Assembly (NCBI RefSeq): GCF_900166655.1
Contig: NZ_FVZB01000007.1
Span: forward strand, 1,116,001-1,180,000
Origin: Halobacillus hunanensis
Lineage (GTDB): Bacteria > Bacillota > Bacilli > Bacillales > Halobacillaceae
DNA length: 64,000 nt
Direction: 5' to 3'
Position numbers and translations under genes: made by a program. Shown in pieces: positions 9,779 to 16,950 of this stretch. The notes beneath the pieces are model-generated. The model saw nothing but the letters and a program-made list of their open reading frames with translations. It did not search any database and was not told the DNA's origin. Within the stretch, counting starts at the first letter, position 1; every line of letters starts with the position of its first letter.

Positions 9779-10173
9779 CCTGCCGCTCCAGGAATAAAGT
9801 CCAAAATCGTTTCGATAACAGCTGTAATTATGGGGATGGCAAGCATTAGAATAAATAACTTTCCTACCAGTTCGACTTTAGAAGCGAGAGCATTCAATCC
9901 TGCATCCCTGATCAATTGTGCTCCGAACTCTGTGATATAAGCAATTCCGATAATCTTGAGAATGGTCTTAAAATACACGGACTCTACTTTTGCTTGATCT
10001 GCCATGTATTGAAGTAAGGAAAAAATATATTTGATTTGATCGAGAACAGTTGTAAAGATAATGATCACCGTTATCAAGAGAAGTAAAAATGCAATTGAAG
10101 TCTTTTGCTCTTTTAATAACACGATCAATAATGTCGCTACTAATCCAAGTGAAACGATTTGTAAAATCCCCAT
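9775..10173 (-). CDS. spoIIIAD: Stage III sporulation protein AD
   Basis: The protein has 132 residues with four hydrophobic segments and the family signature KIIGIAYITEFGAQLIRDAG. It is an integral membrane component of the SpoIIIA channel, related to SpoIIIAC. It lies five bases after spoIIIAC. Confidence 0.93.
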   Translation of the reverse strand: MGILQIVSLGLVATLLIVLLKEQKTSIAFLLLLITVIIIFTTVLDQIKYIFSLLQYMADQAKVESVYFKTILKIIGIAYITEFGAQLIRDAGLNALASKVELVGKLFILMLAIPIITAVIETILDFIPGAAG

Positions 10174-10178
10174 ATTCT

Positions 10179-10385
10179 CTACCCCTGATATAAAAAGACA
10201 GATTTTATTTGTTGAAACAATTCAGCAAGTCGATGGAGAACTATGAAAAGAACGATGATAAAACCTGTTAACGTGACGACTTGAGCAATTTCCTCTTTGC
10301 CCATTTGTTTTAAGATACTGTGAATCATTGCTACGATAATACCGACTCCGGCAATTTGAAACAGGATGGATGCATCTTGAAGCAC
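10179..10385 (-). CDS. spoIIIAC: Stage III sporulation protein AC
   Basis: The protein has 68 residues with two membrane helices, and GVGIIVAMIHSILKQMGKEE is the conserved AC/AD core. The start is GTG with AAGGAGG upstream. It is a short membrane subunit of the mother-cell channel. Confidence 0.93.
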   Translation of the reverse strand: MLQDASILFQIAGVGIIVAMIHSILKQMGKEEIAQVVTLTGFIIVLFIVLHRLAELFQQIKSVFLYQG

Positions 10386-10403
10386 AATGTCCCTTCCTCC
10401 TTA

Positions 10404-10913
10404 TCATATGAGTAATATAATCACGAACAGACCACTTAAGACCCCCATTCCCCGAGCGAGCTTCTGATGCTTACCTGAAGATTCAATGGCATCATTAAGT
10501 TGCAAATCAAGGTGATGAAGTGTTAACTGAATTTGTTTTTGCTGCTGCTGGAGATCATGCTGCCCTAAGGTACTTCCAAATTGGGCCAATATATCTAAAT
10601 CAGTTTTAGTCATTGCGTTTCTATGCCAATGCTGTTTAAGGCCCTCTTGCCACAACGCTGCAAAATCCGTACATGTCTCGCTTTCCAACAGCAAATCCGA
10701 ATAAAACTCGCACAAAGGCTGCGGCAATTGCCTTGAAATATTATCACAGACCTCCCATAAGGAAGATTGTCCATAAACCATTTCTGCTTCAATCATTTGC
10801 AGTGCGCTCTTCCATTGTCTGATTTGTCCAGGCCTTTTCTTAAACCTCGCCGCTATATCAAACCCTACCCAGGTACTAACGGTTAATACGATTAAGGCGC
10901 CGATCCACGCCAT
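10404..10913 (-). CDS. spoIIIAB: Stage III sporulation protein AB
   Basis: The 169-residue protein has one helix at each end, resembling type II secretion GspF-like proteins, with a helical middle. I chose the ATG at 10913 (MAWIGALI) because GGAGGGAG lies just upstream; a longer frame runs to 11033 but would overlap spoIIIAA by more than 150 bases and has no site. With this start the overlap with spoIIIAA is 38 bases. It is thought to work with the AA ATPase. Confidence 0.9.
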   Translation of the reverse strand: MAWIGALIVLTVSTWVGFDIAARFKKRPGQIRQWKSALQMIEAEMVYGQSSLWEVCDNISRQLPQPLCEFYSDLLLESETCTDFAALWQEGLKQHWHRNAMTKTDLDILAQFGSTLGQHDLQQQQKQIQLTLHHLDLQLNDAIESSGKHQKLARGMGVLSGLFVIILLI

Positions 10914-11835
10914 GTTTATCTCTCCCTCCATAGGAAGTGATTGCTGCCCCTTTTTCATTAAGAATACGGAAAGAACCCAGTTTATTAGGTGAAAGCCTTT
11001 CAAGAACAATGTACCTATCAAATGCTTGTTCACTTATCAAACTACTGGCAGCATGCCTCTTCTGCACAGATTCAAGATTGTTGCCGTGAATACTGCAGAT
11101 GACTTGAACGCCGGTATATACAGCTTCACGAACAGCTTCAGCATCTCTTTCACCGCCCAATTCATCGACCAATATAACTTCAGGAGACATGGAACGAATC
11201 ATCATCATCATTCCTTCTGCCTTCGGACATGCGTCCATTACATCAGTTCTGACTCCGACATCCAGTTGTGGAATACCCTGGTGACAAGCTGCCAGTTCTG
11301 AACGTTCATCTATTAAAGCCACTTTTGAGGCCTTTTTCAGGCTTGAATCTGAACCAATACATTTCGAAAGCTCCCGCAGCAACGTCGTCTTCCCTGAATG
11401 TGGCGGTCCAATAATCAGAGTGTTTTGCCACCTTCCTCGGACGAGCAGATGAGGAATAATTTTTTCTGCTAAGCTTACGGTGGAGCGGGCGATTCGTATA
11501 TTCATGAAAGAAATATATTTTAGTGTCTCGATATCACGATTAATTGTATTGGCCTTTCCCGCTAATCCAACTCGATGTCCACCTTCTATGGTGATAAATC
11601 CTTCCTTTATCTCATCTTTCAATCGATAAAGGGAAAATTGACTGATTTGATTTAATACGAAGGATAAATCTTCAGATGATAAACGAATGTCAGTAAGTGT
11701 TCGAACACCTCTTGAATCTAGCACCTCCAATCGTTGATGAACCCGCAAACGAATTTCTTGAACACTCATCCATTCAACTTCTTTTAATAGGAGAGGGTGA
11801 TAGTGCTCTGGAAACAATCTAATGATCTCTTTCAT
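10876..11835 (-). CDS. spoIIIAA: Stage III sporulation protein AA, ATPase
   Basis: The 319-residue AAA/secretion-type ATPase has Walker A GPPHSGKTT (about 144-152), a Walker B ending ILVDELG, and an arginine-rich nucleotide-binding end. It powers or assembles the SpoIIIA-SpoIIQ channel that keeps the engulfed forespore active for sigma-G work. It is the first gene of the eight-gene operon; AAAAGGAG precedes the ATG. Confidence 0.95.
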   Translation of the reverse strand: MKEIIRLFPEHYHPLLLKEVEWMSVQEIRLRVHQRLEVLDSRGVRTLTDIRLSSEDLSFVLNQISQFSLYRLKDEIKEGFITIEGGHRVGLAGKANTINRDIETLKYISFMNIRIARSTVSLAEKIIPHLLVRGRWQNTLIIGPPHSGKTTLLRELSKCIGSDSSLKKASKVALIDERSELAACHQGIPQLDVGVRTDVMDACPKAEGMMMMIRSMSPEVILVDELGGERDAEAVREAVYTGVQVICSIHGNNLESVQKRHAASSLISEQAFDRYIVLERLSPNKLGSFRILNEKGAAITSYGGRDKHGVDRRLNRINR

Positions 11836-11868
11836 TCAACCCAAAACTCCTTTTATTGATTTACCTTA

Positions 11869-11898
11869 TACCTATGTACGAGCACGGGAGTTATGACA
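11869..11898 (-). promoter_or_regulatory. Possible sigma-E promoter of spoIIIA
   Basis: Upstream of spoIIIAA the minus strand has TCATAACT and CATAGGTA separated by 12 bases, resembling a sigma-E -35 (ATA core) and -10 (CATA). The spacing is shorter than the usual 14, so this is weak. The spoIIIA operon is sigma-E dependent in B. subtilis. Confidence 0.3.
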
Positions 11899-12082
11899 GT
11901 TGAGAGGTGATTTTATACTGAAAATCTAGTAGAAAAATTAACATCTGCTAACCCTCTATTATTTTTTAATAAGAAATATACGGGTAAGCGTCCCTGAGAA
12001 GGTTTGGATTCAATGAAGCTGGGAACAGCGGAAAATCTACAAAGTAAGAAGCAAGAGGAATTGTGGTTAAATTCCTAGACAG

Positions 12083-12171
12083 AGGAAGTTCGACTAAGTT
12101 CGGCATAAAGGAAGTTCGGTTAAGATCGGCACGTCCTGTGCCAACACCGAACTACCCCACGTCGTGTGGGG
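12083..12171. repeat. Short tandem repeat plus two hairpins behind efp
   Basis: The 390-base gap between spoIIIAA and efp holds two 23-bp direct copies (12083-12105 and 12109-12131, 20 of 23 identical, 26-bp period) built on AAGTTCG and TCGGCA. They are followed by hairpins GGCAC/GTGCC (12128-12142) and CCCCAC/GTGGGG (12155-12171). There is no coding frame. It looks like a decayed dispersed repeat or a structured 3' region downstream of the efp terminator. Confidence 0.55.
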
Positions 12172-12172
12172 C

Positions 12173-12206
12173 AAAAAAAAGAGCCAGCCCTATAAAAGGC
12201 TGACTC
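12173..12206 (-). terminator. Terminator of efp
   Basis: On the minus strand the arms GAGTCAGCC and GGCTGGCTC (one wobble pair) are followed by eight T. It lies 20 bases after the efp stop. Confidence 0.88.
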
Positions 12207-12225
12207 CGCTGATTCACGTTATATA

Positions 12226-12783
12226 CTAAGCTCGAGATACATATTTCCCATCATTTGTACTAATTACTAATGTTTCTCCTTCATTTATGAAAAAGGGAAC
12301 TTGAACAATAAGACCTGTTTCAAGAGTGGCAGGTTTTGTTCCGCCGCTTGCTGTGTCTCCCTTAATTCCAGGTTCAGTTTCTGTTACTTCTAATTCCACG
12401 TTATTTGGAAGTTCAACCCCGATGGTTTCTCCCTGGTACGATTGAATCTGTACTTCCATATTTGCTTTTAAATAGTTAAGCTGTTGGGAAATTTGAGCAG
12501 TTGGTAATTCAACTTGTTCGAATGTTTCCGTATCCATAAATGCGTGCATATCTCCTGACTCATATAAATATTGCATCTTACGGTTCTCAATATGTGCTCG
12601 CTCAACTTTTTCACCGCCGCGAAATGTTTTTTCCTGAATATTACCATTCCTTAGATTACGAAGTTTCGAGCGCACGAAAGCGGCTCCTTTACCAGGCTTT
12701 ACATGTTGAAAATCCATAACTTGCCATATGTTACCATCCACTTCAATTGTTAACCCTGTACGAAAATCATTTACAGAAATCAT
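12226..12783 (-). CDS. efp: Translation elongation factor P
   Basis: EF-P relieves ribosomes stalled at proline runs. The 185 residues form three beta-barrel domains. The conserved loop [12 protein letters not shown] puts Lys32 at the tip, the residue modified in Bacillus. The C-terminal end [17 protein letters not shown] is typical. It follows pepQ at 30 bases, as in B. subtilis. Confidence 0.97.
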   Translation of the reverse strand: MISVNDFRTGLTIEVDGNIWQVMDFQHVKPGKGAAFVRSKLRNLRNGNIQEKTFRGGEKVERAHIENRKMQYLYESGDMHAFMDTETFEQVELPTAQISQQLNYLKANMEVQIQSYQGETIGVELPNNVELEVTETEPGIKGDTASGGTKPATLETGLIVQVPFFINEGETLVISTNDGKYVSRA

Positions 12784-12813
12784 TGATATCCTCCTTTATA
12801 CTTTCTTGCCTTT

Positions 12814-13875
12814 TTATAGAATGATTAATTCCTTCGGTGCATGGCTTAAACGTTCATTTCCTGTATCTGTAACGATGGTGTCATCTTCTATCCTGCATCC
12901 ACCAACATTCGGTACATAAATCCCCGGTTCAACAGTTACAACCATCCCTGCTTCTAGCACTTGCTCCGTCCTAAACGATAACCCCGGTCCTTCATGTACA
13001 TCAAGGCCAATTCCATGACCTGTGGAATGACCAAAGTATTCTCCATAACCTTTGTCCGCTATATAATCACGCGTAAGTGCATCGGCTTCTTTGCCTGTAA
13101 TACCAGCTTTAATGCCTTCCATTCCTTTGAGCTGTGCTTGGAGAACAGTATCATAAATCTCCTTCAACTCATCACTAATTTCTCCTACAGCTACAGTTCG
13201 TGTAATATCAGAGCAGTAACCTTTATAGAGTGCTCCAAAATCCAAGGTAACGAGTTCACCTGATTGAATTTCTTTTTGAGAAGCTACACCGTGCGGAAGT
13301 GCAGACCGATTACCTGAAGCCACAATAATATCAAAACTAGACGAAGTAGCTCCTTGCTTTCTCATGAAAAACTCTAACTCATTCGACACATCGATTTCTT
13401 TCGCCCCTGGTTTTATATAAGACAGGATATGTTCAAAGGCGTCATCAGCAATTTTTACAGCTTCTTTTATTATCGTAAGTTCCTCATCTGTCTTGATCAA
13501 ACGCAAATTCTCAATAAGTCCAGAGGTTGGAATTAATTCTGCCTTCAATTGGTTACGATAAACATCAAATTGTTTGTATGTAACGTGATCTTGTTCAAAC
13601 CCGAGCTTTTTTATCTGCAGGTTCTCTACCTGTGTACTAATCTCCTCTGCCATAGGACCTTTATGTTCTATAATTTCAAATCCCTCTGCCTGTTCAGCGG
13701 CTTGTTCCGTATACCTAAAATCAGTGATGAAGACAGCAGCCTGTTCTGTGATTAAGACCGCACCAGAGGAACCCGTAAAGTTTGTGAGATACCGGCGGTT
13801 CTGACTACTTGTGATTAGCAATCCATCTAACTGCTGATCTTTCATTGCCTGACGCAATTTCCCCAGTTTATTCAT
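12814..13875 (-). CDS. pepQ: M24-family Xaa-Pro peptidase (YqhT type)
   Basis: The 353-residue aminopeptidase P/prolidase-like enzyme has an N-terminal creatinase-like domain (1-125) and a pita-bread metal domain. Metal ligands are visible in DFGALYKGYCSDITRT, GHSTGHGIGLDVHEGP, TVEPGIYV and GGCRIEDD. It probably removes residues next to proline in the cytoplasm. Pairing with efp (YqhT-Efp) is conserved; exact specificity is not shown by sequence. Confidence 0.92.
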   Translation of the reverse strand: MNKLGKLRQAMKDQQLDGLLITSSQNRRYLTNFTGSSGAVLITEQAAVFITDFRYTEQAAEQAEGFEIIEHKGPMAEEISTQVENLQIKKLGFEQDHVTYKQFDVYRNQLKAELIPTSGLIENLRLIKTDEELTIIKEAVKIADDAFEHILSYIKPGAKEIDVSNELEFFMRKQGATSSSFDIIVASGNRSALPHGVASQKEIQSGELVTLDFGALYKGYCSDITRTVAVGEISDELKEIYDTVLQAQLKGMEGIKAGITGKEADALTRDYIADKGYGEYFGHSTGHGIGLDVHEGPGLSFRTEQVLEAGMVVTVEPGIYVPNVGGCRIEDDTIVTDTGNERLSHAPKELIIL

Positions 13876-14068
13876 AATTCATTTCTCCCTTCCAATGTCA
13901 TCTTCTCGTACTACCCGGCACAGCAGGCAGTAGTCCTAATTGAAAACATCATAGACATGCTGCCTGTGTGTGAGCAGACCATTTACAACACTTTTCTGCC
14001 TAATTTTCTATGTTGTATCCACTAGTGCACTTCCACTTTTCTAATTTTACCATACTCTTAGAATATCA

Positions 14069-14608
14069 TCATTCTGTTGGCTGTTTAGCCGTCTGTGTCG
14101 GCTGATTATATTCATGATATTCATATGATATGGAATACCCTATAAATACCCCATATAAAACAAACAAGCAGACAGCTGTTACGATAGAATCAATCGTAAG
14201 TTGTGTAAAGTCAGGGACGGCCTCAAAGACAGGGTTCAATAAATAATATAAAATCCCAAATAAAACGACCCCGAAAATAAATCCTGGCCATATTCCATCT
14301 TTCCTTTTTAACACGACATAATAAGCGAGAGCCATAAATATAGATAAAACGGCAACGATTCCGATCGCCAAAATTTCAGCTAATAATGTACTCGTCCAGT
14401 CTGTTTGCCAAAAGGAACGAAAAATGAATGTGGCAGCTGATACTTGGGAAAAATTAAAATAGTACGACAGCCCGCCAAGTCCCCCCCATAATATTCCTGC
14501 TACAAACCCAATAAGCAGAGTTTTCGATAATACGCTATGCGGCGGTTCCTGTGTACTTTGTTCTATATGTTCCTGGTTTTGTTTAGGTTCTTTTGAATTC
14601 CCATCCAT
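14069..14608 (-). CDS. yqhR: YqhR-family membrane protein
   Basis: The 179-residue protein has a polar Gln/Glu-rich N-terminus (1-25) and four or five hydrophobic spans. Length, topology and position between pepQ and yqhP match YqhR of B. subtilis, whose function is unknown. The aroQ-type gene found between yqhR and yqhT in B. subtilis is absent here. Confidence 0.75.
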   Translation of the reverse strand: MDGNSKEPKQNQEHIEQSTQEPPHSVLSKTLLIGFVAGILWGGLGGLSYYFNFSQVSAATFIFRSFWQTDWTSTLLAEILAIGIVAVLSIFMALAYYVVLKRKDGIWPGFIFGVVLFGILYYLLNPVFEAVPDFTQLTIDSIVTAVCLFVLYGVFIGYSISYEYHEYNQPTQTAKQPTE

Positions 14609-14933
14609 TTATATCACCTCAGCATTTATTTTCTCCATTAAGTCATAATTCATGCTAAGAGTTTATCTTTTAATGGTAGTGAATCTCATGTCTTTGCGGT
14701 AAAATAAAGTATAGAACCTTACTTTCAGAGAATGCAAAATTTCTTGAATAATATCAGCTAGAAGGGACAGAATCTAAAATAGTTAGACTTGTATATGGTA
14801 ATTCCAATATCTAAGAAACTTAGATTAACAAAAAGATGTAAAAAAAGATAATATATCATGATAAGAACTTAGGAATTAGGGGTATATACAATAGTAAAAG
14901 GAATTATTTATACCGAAGGAGGGAGCTGTAAAG
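14609..14933. other. Intergenic stretch between yqhR and yqhP
   Basis: This is an AT-rich divergent promoter region of 325 bases with no coding frame. GGAGGGAG lies just before the yqhP ATG. A GGGTAT element at about 14879 resembles a sigma-B -10 but lacks a clear -35. I see no other structure. Confidence 0.5.
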
Positions 14934-15338
14934 ATGTTAAGAAACTGGGGTGCTCTGGTTATGTATACAATGATTTCACTCGCCATATTTTACATTGGAT
15001 TCCAATTGGTGAATAACCCATCGTCCTTTCTATCATCAATTATTATGACGATTGGAATTGCTGTACTAGTATTCGGTGCTATTTACTTCTTGTTTCTTCG
15101 TAATCGGGTCGGAGCTGTCGGCGGTAAAAACAGTAACGAGATGAAGAAATATAAACAGGCTGTTAAACAATCGAAGCAAAAATATAAATCGGCTCAGCCT
15201 ACTAAACCTAATAAATCAAAGCTAGACACTAGACTTTCAGTAAATTCCAGAAAAAAGAAACCCAAGCGAAAAAATGCCCCAAACTTACGTGTTATCGAGG
15301 GTAATAAAAGCAAAGGGAAAAATCGAGCCACCTTTTAA
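14934..15338 (+). CDS. yqhP: YqhP-family small membrane protein
   Basis: The 134 residues comprise two membrane helices (about 9-25 and 34-52) and a very basic Lys/Asn/Arg-rich cytoplasmic tail of about 75 residues. The type (SA1362/YqhP) is conserved near yqhO in Bacillaceae; function is unknown. The terminator hairpin overlaps its last codons. Confidence 0.78.
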   Translation: MLRNWGALVMYTMISLAIFYIGFQLVNNPSSFLSSIIMTIGIAVLVFGAIYFLFLRNRVGAVGGKNSNEMKKYKQAVKQSKQKYKSAQPTKPNKSKLDTRLSVNSRKKKPKRKNAPNLRVIEGNKSKGKNRATF

Positions 15339-15354
15339 AGCGGCTCGATTTTTT
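15318..15354. terminator. Shared terminator of yqhP and yqhO
   Basis: AAATCGAGCC and GGCTCGATTT arms with T-runs on both sides lie between the convergent genes. The left arm is inside the last codons of yqhP and the right T-run reaches the yqhO stop. Confidence 0.88.
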
Positions 15355-16240
15355 ATTTCTTCCAACGATCAAGAAATTGTTTTGCCTTCTCTTGCCCGAT
15401 ACTCATTAACTTTTCTTTTTGTTCCGCATTCATGGCAAAATCTGTCGTTTCCACTCCTTTTACCGGGATAAATATGACATCACGACTGGTTGACTCTGAA
15501 ATATATCTGGCATCATGCGCTTTTTTCATTGTACGGAACAGGGCATGGAACATTTGGATAGAGTTTTTTATTTTTTGTTCGGGAAGCTGGTCAGGGGGAT
15601 CACTTAATTGCATACCTAAAATAGGACGTCTGCGCTTACCCTGTTCATTTTCAAATAACCATATGGGAAAGTTACTCAGCACTCCCCCGTCCACTAACAG
15701 TGATTTCCCTTTCTTTCCGTGCAGCTTGACTGGCATGAAAAAATAAGGTAAACCAGCACTAATCCTAGCTGCCTTAGCCACAGAGAATGTATCGGGGTCA
15801 ATTCCATACACCCTGTGCAGATCGTCTGGTATCACGACCATTTTACCTAAAGTCAAATCTGAGCAAATCACTTTAAGGCTTCCACGCGGCAAGTCAGCAA
15901 ACGTTCGGACTCCTTTTTGTTCAAGCCACTTCTCAAGCAAATTCTCCAGCCGATTTCCTTTAAATAATCCCATACGAAAGTAAAGCAACAACCACTTGTA
16001 AAACGGGAGGAACCTTTCCGGAAACGGTGTATCAATTAATTTATCTAAGGACAGTTCAAACAGTATCTTCTTCAGATCTTTTGCTTGATAACCAGAAGCA
16101 ATCAGGCAGGCCACAATTGCTCCGGCCGAAGTTCCAGCGACTCTTTGGAAACGATATCCATTCTCATCTAACACTTCAAGTGCTCCTATGAAAGCTAATG
16201 CTTTCACTCCACCGCCTGAGAACACACCATCTATATTTAT
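15353..16240 (-). CDS. yqhO: Patatin-like phospholipase YqhO, non-canonical start
   Basis: The 295-residue patatin/RssA-type hydrolase has the oxyanion loop SGGGVKALAFIG, nucleophile elbow GTSAG and the Asp of VDGG (VDGGVLSNFP). B. subtilis YqhO has nearly this length and begins right at the strand before the glycine loop. The frame has no ATG, GTG or TTG suitable there: the only upstream start is TTG at 16330, which lies inside the mntR terminator. A GGGGTGAT site is followed after five bases by ATA at 16240, giving protein starting before NIDGVFSGGG. I therefore place the start at ATA, tentatively. Confidence 0.8.
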   Translation of the reverse strand: MNIDGVFSGGGVKALAFIGALEVLDENGYRFQRVAGTSAGAIVACLIASGYQAKDLKKILFELSLDKLIDTPFPERFLPFYKWLLLYFRMGLFKGNRLENLLEKWLEQKGVRTFADLPRGSLKVICSDLTLGKMVVIPDDLHRVYGIDPDTFSVAKAARISAGLPYFFMPVKLHGKKGKSLLVDGGVLSNFPIWLFENEQGKRRRPILGMQLSDPPDQLPEQKIKNSIQMFHALFRTMKKAHDARYISESTSRDVIFIPVKGVETTDFAMNAEQKEKLMSIGQEKAKQFLDRWKK

Positions 16241-16317
16241 AAGATCACCCCGCTTATTACATATATAAACGGAAACTGTTTGGATAGAACAATTTTGTGA
16301 AAGAACAAAAGCGTAAC

Positions 16318-16342
16318 AAAAAAGACGCAATTTTATGCGTCT
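16318..16342 (-). terminator. Terminator of mntR overlapping its stop codon
   Basis: On the minus strand GACGCA and TGCGTC enclose TAAAAT and are followed by six T. The left arm and loop contain the last codons and TAA of mntR. Confidence 0.85.
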
Positions 16343-16779
16343 GATTTTCCCTCATTATTTTGTTCTTCATTCTTCTGCTGAACTCCTCGCAGTTCTTCGA
16401 CACGGGAGTTATTTTCTTCAAAATATTGAACTAAATCTCCAATGCGATCTATGGAATCCCAGCTTAAATGATGTTCGATTCCTTCCACATCATCATAAAT
16501 TTTATCTTGAGTTACACCGATGATCTCGAGAAACTGTTCTAGAAGTTCATGACGGTAGACTAGCCTTTTTCCTACTTTCTTTCCTTTAGGGGTTAAGATA
16601 AGCCCACGGTACTTTTCGTATTTTAAGTATTGATCACGATCTAATTTCTGAACCATTTTAGTCACTGATGACGGATGCACTTGAAGGTTCTCAGCAATGT
16701 CAGATACACGTGCATACCCTTTATCTTCAATTAAGATATAAATTTGTTCGATATAATCCTCCATGCTTGGTGTTGGCAT
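16333..16779 (-). CDS. mntR: Manganese-responsive repressor MntR
   Basis: The 148-residue DtxR-family regulator has an N-terminal winged helix and a metal-dimerisation domain. All six manganese ligands known in B. subtilis MntR are at the same numbers: Asp8, Glu11, His77, Glu99, Glu102 and His103. It represses manganese uptake when manganese is replete and controls efflux pumps. Its target transporters are not in the window. Its neighbour yqhO is conserved. Confidence 0.96.
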   Translation of the reverse strand: MPTPSMEDYIEQIYILIEDKGYARVSDIAENLQVHPSSVTKMVQKLDRDQYLKYEKYRGLILTPKGKKVGKRLVYRHELLEQFLEIIGVTQDKIYDDVEGIEHHLSWDSIDRIGDLVQYFEENNSRVEELRGVQQKNEEQNNEGKSDA

Positions 16780-16950
16780 GTTAAACCCCCAATATTGCTG
16801 ATGTTTATGTAATTTGCTTCATAAAAAGGATACACTAGTTTGTCTGCCGTGACAAGCGACTCCCCTTTATAAACAAACAGACGACCAGTTTTATACTGAT
16901 CGCCTTTTTTGCTTTAACTTTAGTTTTTTATCGGGGATGAACCCGGAACT

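Noticed and set aside
10914-11033. N-terminal extension of spoIIIAB
   Set aside because: It overlaps spoIIIAA widely, has no ribosome site and is longer than the family.
14875-14890. Sigma-B promoter before yqhP
   Set aside because: The GGGTAT -10 lacks a GTTTAA-like -35 at the right distance.
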